Assembly (NCBI GenBank): GCA_017404065.1
Contig: JAFRDB010000070.1
Coordinates: 1 to 46,277, forward strand
Direction: 5' to 3'
DNA: 46,277 nucleotides
From: Clostridia bacterium
GTDB taxonomy: Bacteria > Bacillota > Clostridia > UBA1381
Shown: in pieces, positions 44,483 through 46,277 of the stretch
How the letters are laid out: every line of letters begins with the position of its first letter
Position numbering within the stretch: position 1 is the stretch's first letter
Program-made: the position numbers and the translations under genes
Notes under the pieces: generated by a model
Databases searched by the model: none
Seen by the model: only the letters and a program-made list of their open reading frames with translations
What the model was told of the DNA's origin: nothing

Positions 44483-44646
44483 TTCTGATTATGTGATAAT
44501 TATACTATGCCTTAAGATGTTTGTCAATAATCTTTCCGGCAATTTAAATAACAATCGTCAGACAGAAAAACCGATTTAATATATAACTCCGACAAAATAA
44601 TACTACCTTTTGCTATCATTCAACGACATAATCAGAATTATGTGGT
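44474..44646. promoter_or_regulatory. Invertible DNA segment (promoter switch)
   Basis: Perfect 21-bp inverted repeats at 44474-44494 and 44626-44646 flank 131 bp. Each repeat contains a dyad, CACATAAT-TCTG-ATTATGTG (last base imperfect on the inner side of the right repeat), which is the architecture of a tyrosine-recombinase core site: two binding arms around a short crossover region. The flanked DNA is AT-rich, non-coding and carries a consensus promoter on the minus strand. It lies directly after a recombinase gene and before a phage-type gene module. Confidence 0.88.
44499..44527 (-). promoter_or_regulatory. Consensus promoter inside the invertible segment
   Basis: On the minus strand TTGACA (44522-44527), exactly 17 bp and TATAAT (44499-44504) form a perfect sigma-A promoter. 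Transcription would start near 44492 and run antisense into the recombinase gene in the sequenced orientation. After inversion it would occupy about 44593-44621 on the plus strand and fire toward 44884. A much weaker rightward candidate (TTGTCA-17-TTAAAT, from 44521) exists in the present orientation. Confidence 0.82.
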
Positions 44647-44650
44647 TAAT

Positions 44651-44677
44651 GCGTAAAAACAGTCACAGTTTTTACGC
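44651..44677 (+). other. 10-bp hairpin in switch leader
   Basis: GCGTAAAAAC and GTTTTTACGC form a perfect 10-bp stem with a 7-nt loop just outside the right repeat. No T-tract follows. In the inverted (on) state it would sit within the first ~50 nt of the transcript. Confidence 0.65.
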
Positions 44678-44703
44678 ATAAAAAGCAAAAGGAGGACAAT
44701 CGA

Positions 44704-44832
44704 GTGGACGGAAAACCGAATAGGCGGGAATGCCGGGGTAGGCACCGTCTTATAACCATACAAGAAAATATAAAGCTAAAAAAGCCTGATTCGACAGCGA
44801 CGCTGCCGGGTCAGGCTTTTAACATTTTCTGA
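44704..44832 (+). CDS. Possible 42-codon leader ORF
   Basis: A GTG codon at 44704 follows GGAGG (44691-44695) by 8 nt and opens 42 basic, polar codons ending in TGA at 44830-44832. The ORF runs through the terminator hairpin at 44780-44820, so ribosome movement could affect terminator folding. It matches no family I know and might be chance. Confidence 0.3.
   Translation: MDGKPNRRECRGRHRLITIQENIKLKKPDSTATLPGQAFNIF
44780..44820 (+). terminator. Terminator/attenuator between switch and phage genes
   Basis: AAAAGCCTGA pairs with TCAGGCTTTT around an inner CAGC/GCTG stem, followed by TTTTAACATTTT. It lies between the switch and the first gene at 44884. On-state transcripts would have to pass it, which implies attenuation or antitermination. 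Confidence 0.75.
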
Positions 44833-44883
44833 TGCGAAAAATATCGGAATATGTAAATTAATGAGAAACAGGAGGAAGTGAAT

Positions 44884-45210
44884 ATGTCAAAAATCAAATT
44901 GTATCTTGATGTGGTGGAGGAGCTACGCTCGCTTGCCGACTGCATAGAGGCGTTGGCGCGTGGTATGGCGGACGGGGACAGCAGACCGAAGCCGACACAG
45001 GAGCCGAAGGAGATCAAGCCTGCGATAACACATGAAATGCTGCGTGAGCTTGCCATAACGCTTTCGCGCAGCGGCAGGAAGGACGATATAAAGGCTCTGT
45101 TAGAAAAATACGGTGTTAAGAATATAACAGCTGTTTCAGAGACAGACCTTGAGAGCTTCTATGCTGACTTGAAAGCTATGGAGGACGATGACAATGCCTC
45201 CACGTACTGA
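44884..45210 (+). CDS. Small phage-module protein (108 aa)
   Basis: This acidic 108-residue protein has an N-terminal helical segment (MSKIKLYLDVVEELRSLADCIEAL) and a C-terminal GRKDDIKALLEKYGVKNITAVSETDLESFYADLKAM segment. Similar short proteins regularly precede DUF2800 genes in phage and mobile-element replication modules of Clostridia. Database entries sometimes name them 'rRNA biogenesis protein rrp5', which is not informative. The start at 44884 fits AGGAGG about 8 nt upstream better than the GTG at 44878. Its 3' end overlaps the next gene's start by 17 nt. Role unknown, probably in the recombination/replication module. Confidence 0.75.
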   Translation: MSKIKLYLDVVEELRSLADCIEALARGMADGDSRPKPTQEPKEIKPAITHEMLRELAITLSRSGRKDDIKALLEKYGVKNITAVSETDLESFYADLKAMEDDDNASTY

Positions 45211-46277
45211 CAAGAAGGTCAGGCGCACCGAAGGTGCGAGTTTTGCGCGAAGCGCAAAATCTGCTGAAAGTAACCATGCAAGGCTGTCCGCATCCTCGGC
45301 GCATCGCTGGCTTGAATGTCCGCCGTCGGTTGCGGCAACGGAGCATCTACCGGACGAGACGAGCATATATGCCGAGGAAGGCTCCGCAGCGCATGAGGCG
45401 GCGGAATATAAGGTGCGGTGGTATTTGGGAGAGCGTAGCCTTACACCGCCGTCAACGGGAGAATTTGACGCGGATGAGATAGACCGGCACACGGATACAT
45501 ATGCTTTTTATGCAGCTGATAAAATAGAGGAGATCAGAAAGAACTGTCCCGATGCGGTAGTCCTTGTAGAGCAGTATCTCGACTTTTCAAATTATGTCGA
45601 GGACGGATTCGGAACAGGAGACCTTGTTATAGTAGCGGATGATGTGATACATGTTATCGACTTCAAATACGGTAAAGGCGTGCCTGTCTCGGCAATGCGT
45701 AATCCGCAGATGATGCTGTATGCTTTGGGAGCATTAAACCTGTATGACTACTTGTACGATATCCATACAGTAAAAATGTCCATCGTTCAGCCGAGACTTG
45801 ACAGCATATCGGAATGGGAGATATCCGTTGATGATCTGAAGGATTGGGCGGAAAACACTCTGAAGCCCGCCGCCGAGCTTGCGGCAAAGGGCGAAGGTGA
45901 GTTCAAGGCCGGATCGCATTGCCGATTTTGCAAGCTTAAGGCGACCTGCAGGAAGAGAGCCGAATATATGCTTGATGCTGCAAAATATGAGTTCGCACAG
46001 CCTGCAGAGCTTTCCGATGAAGAGATAGCCGATGTGCTGAAGCTGTCGGGTGAGCTTGCAAAATGGGCGGATGATGTGTTTGCGTATGCGCAGGCTAAAG
46101 CTGTGAACGACGGTAAGCGGTGGGACGGATACAAGGTAGTTGAAGGGCGGTCTGTTCGTAAATATGCAAACGAGGGCAAGATAGCGGAGATATGTCAGGC
46201 TAACGGATATAAGCTGCCTGAGATATATAAGCAAACGCTCATAGGCATAACAGATATGGAGAAGCTTATGGGCAAAA
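45194..46277 (+). CDS. DUF2800 RecB/Cas4-like nuclease (partial, 3' cut)
   Basis: This ORF is open to the window end (361 codons visible). From about residue 28 it shows the DUF2800 pattern: HARLSASSAHRWLECPPS, EEGSAAHEAAEY (H67), GTGDLVIV (D143) and VIDFKYGKG (D156, K158), i.e. a PD-(D/E)xK nuclease core. C42 together with C243, C246 and C252 (HCRFCKLKATC) matches the iron-sulphur cysteine layout of Cas4/AddB-type nucleases. These genes sit in phage replication modules, usually beside a DUF2815 single-strand-binding protein and a DNA polymerase. The first ~27 residues are an unusual extension encoded by two palindromes (45224-45259). No later in-frame start precedes the conserved region, so the start at 45194 is preferred. 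Confidence 0.85.
   Translation, partial: MPPRTDKKVRRTEGASFARSAKSAESNHARLSASSAHRWLECPPSVAATEHLPDETSIYAEEGSAAHEAAEYKVRWYLGERSLTPPSTGEFDADEIDRHTDTYAFYAADKIEEIRKNCPDAVVLVEQYLDFSNYVEDGFGTGDLVIVADDVIHVIDFKYGKGVPVSAMRNPQMMLYALGALNLYDYLYDIHTVKMSIVQPRLDSISEWEISVDDLKDWAENTLKPAAELAAKGEGEFKAGSHCRFCKLKATCRKRAEYMLDAAKYEFAQPAELSDEEIADVLKLSGELAKWADDVFAYAQAKAVNDGKRWDGYKVVEGRSVRKYANEGKIAEICQANGYKLPEIYKQTLIGITDMEKLMGK
45224..45259 (+). repeat. Two in-frame GAA-loop palindromes in a gene
   Basis: CGCACC-GAA-GGTGCG (45224-45238) and TTTTGCGC-GAA-GCGCAAAA (45241-45259) are adjacent perfect hairpins with the same GAA loop. They lie within codons ~11-22 of the DUF2800 gene and keep its frame open, adding the sequence RTEGASFARSAK. 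Confidence 0.8.

Noticed and set aside
45234-45482. 82-codon plus-strand ORF in the right end
   Set aside because: It is an out-of-frame shadow of the DUF2800 gene, whose frame from 45194 carries nuclease motifs and cysteine ligands.

Overview
The window looks like a chromosome segment of a low-to-medium GC Gram-positive anaerobe of the Clostridia, probably a gut-type Oscillospirales/Lachnospirales relative. The clues are strong Shine-Dalgarno sites (AGGAGG), a standard code, S-layer-homology (SLH) surface proteins, YesM/YesN-type two-component signalling, a PocR-AraC regulator and DUF2800-type phage genes. This placement is inferred from gene content; no rRNA or other marker gene is present.

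Layout. (1) 1-1240: the edge of an integrative element. A tyrosine integrase on the minus strand is followed by a 28-nt tRNA 3' end with CCA and that tRNA's own terminator, which reads as an attachment-site scar. (2) 1296-1861: a cluster of short direct repeats and a truncated ParB-like ORF, debris of an older mobile element. (3) 1888-12008: a PocR-AraC regulator divergent from a tight nine-gene sugar catabolic operon: fucose-isomerase-like protein, FGGY kinase, DUF4432 epimerase-like protein, two class II aldolases, HpcH/HpaI aldolase, aldo/keto reductase, D-2-hydroxyacid dehydrogenase and MBL-fold hydrolase. (4) 12017-12333: a hairpin-dense, MITE-like stretch between two look-alike terminators. 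(5) 12342-17392 (minus): a YesN response regulator co-transcribed with a 1294-residue secreted clan-A glycosidase. (6) 17586-43186 (plus): an ABC sugar importer without its ATPase, a kinase-less sensor, a full YesM-like histidine kinase, large secreted DUF6273-like proteins, two tiny paralogous peptides, cytoplasmic GH106-like and GH36 glycosidases, two SLH proteins, a secreted clan-A glycosidase with a CBM9-like tail, a third tiny peptide and two small secreted proteins. (7) 43187-46277: a palindrome-rich boundary, a second tyrosine recombinase, an invertible promoter segment and the start of a phage-type replication module (small ORF, then a DUF2800 RecB/Cas4-like nuclease cut by the window end).

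How it fits together (inference). Secreted enzymes and surface proteins bind and trim a complex glycan that may contain deoxyhexose and alpha-galactose. The ABC system imports oligosaccharides, cytoplasmic GH106-like and GH36 enzymes release monosaccharides, and the 2.8-12 kb operon converts them through isomerase, kinase and aldolase to triose and aldehyde fragments. Two regulatory inputs are present: the PocR-AraC protein and the YesM/YesN pair.

The most striking structure is at 44474-44646. Perfect 21-bp inverted repeats, each itself a near-palindrome with a 4-nt centre, flank 131 bp that contain an exact consensus promoter (TTGACA-17-TATAAT). The unit starts at the stop codon of a complete tyrosine recombinase. 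As sequenced the promoter points back into the recombinase; inversion would aim it at the phage-type replication genes. I read it as a phase-variable on/off switch for a mobile-element replication module. The second notable item is an apparently undescribed family of 56-59-residue peptides, present three times beside the surface-protein genes.
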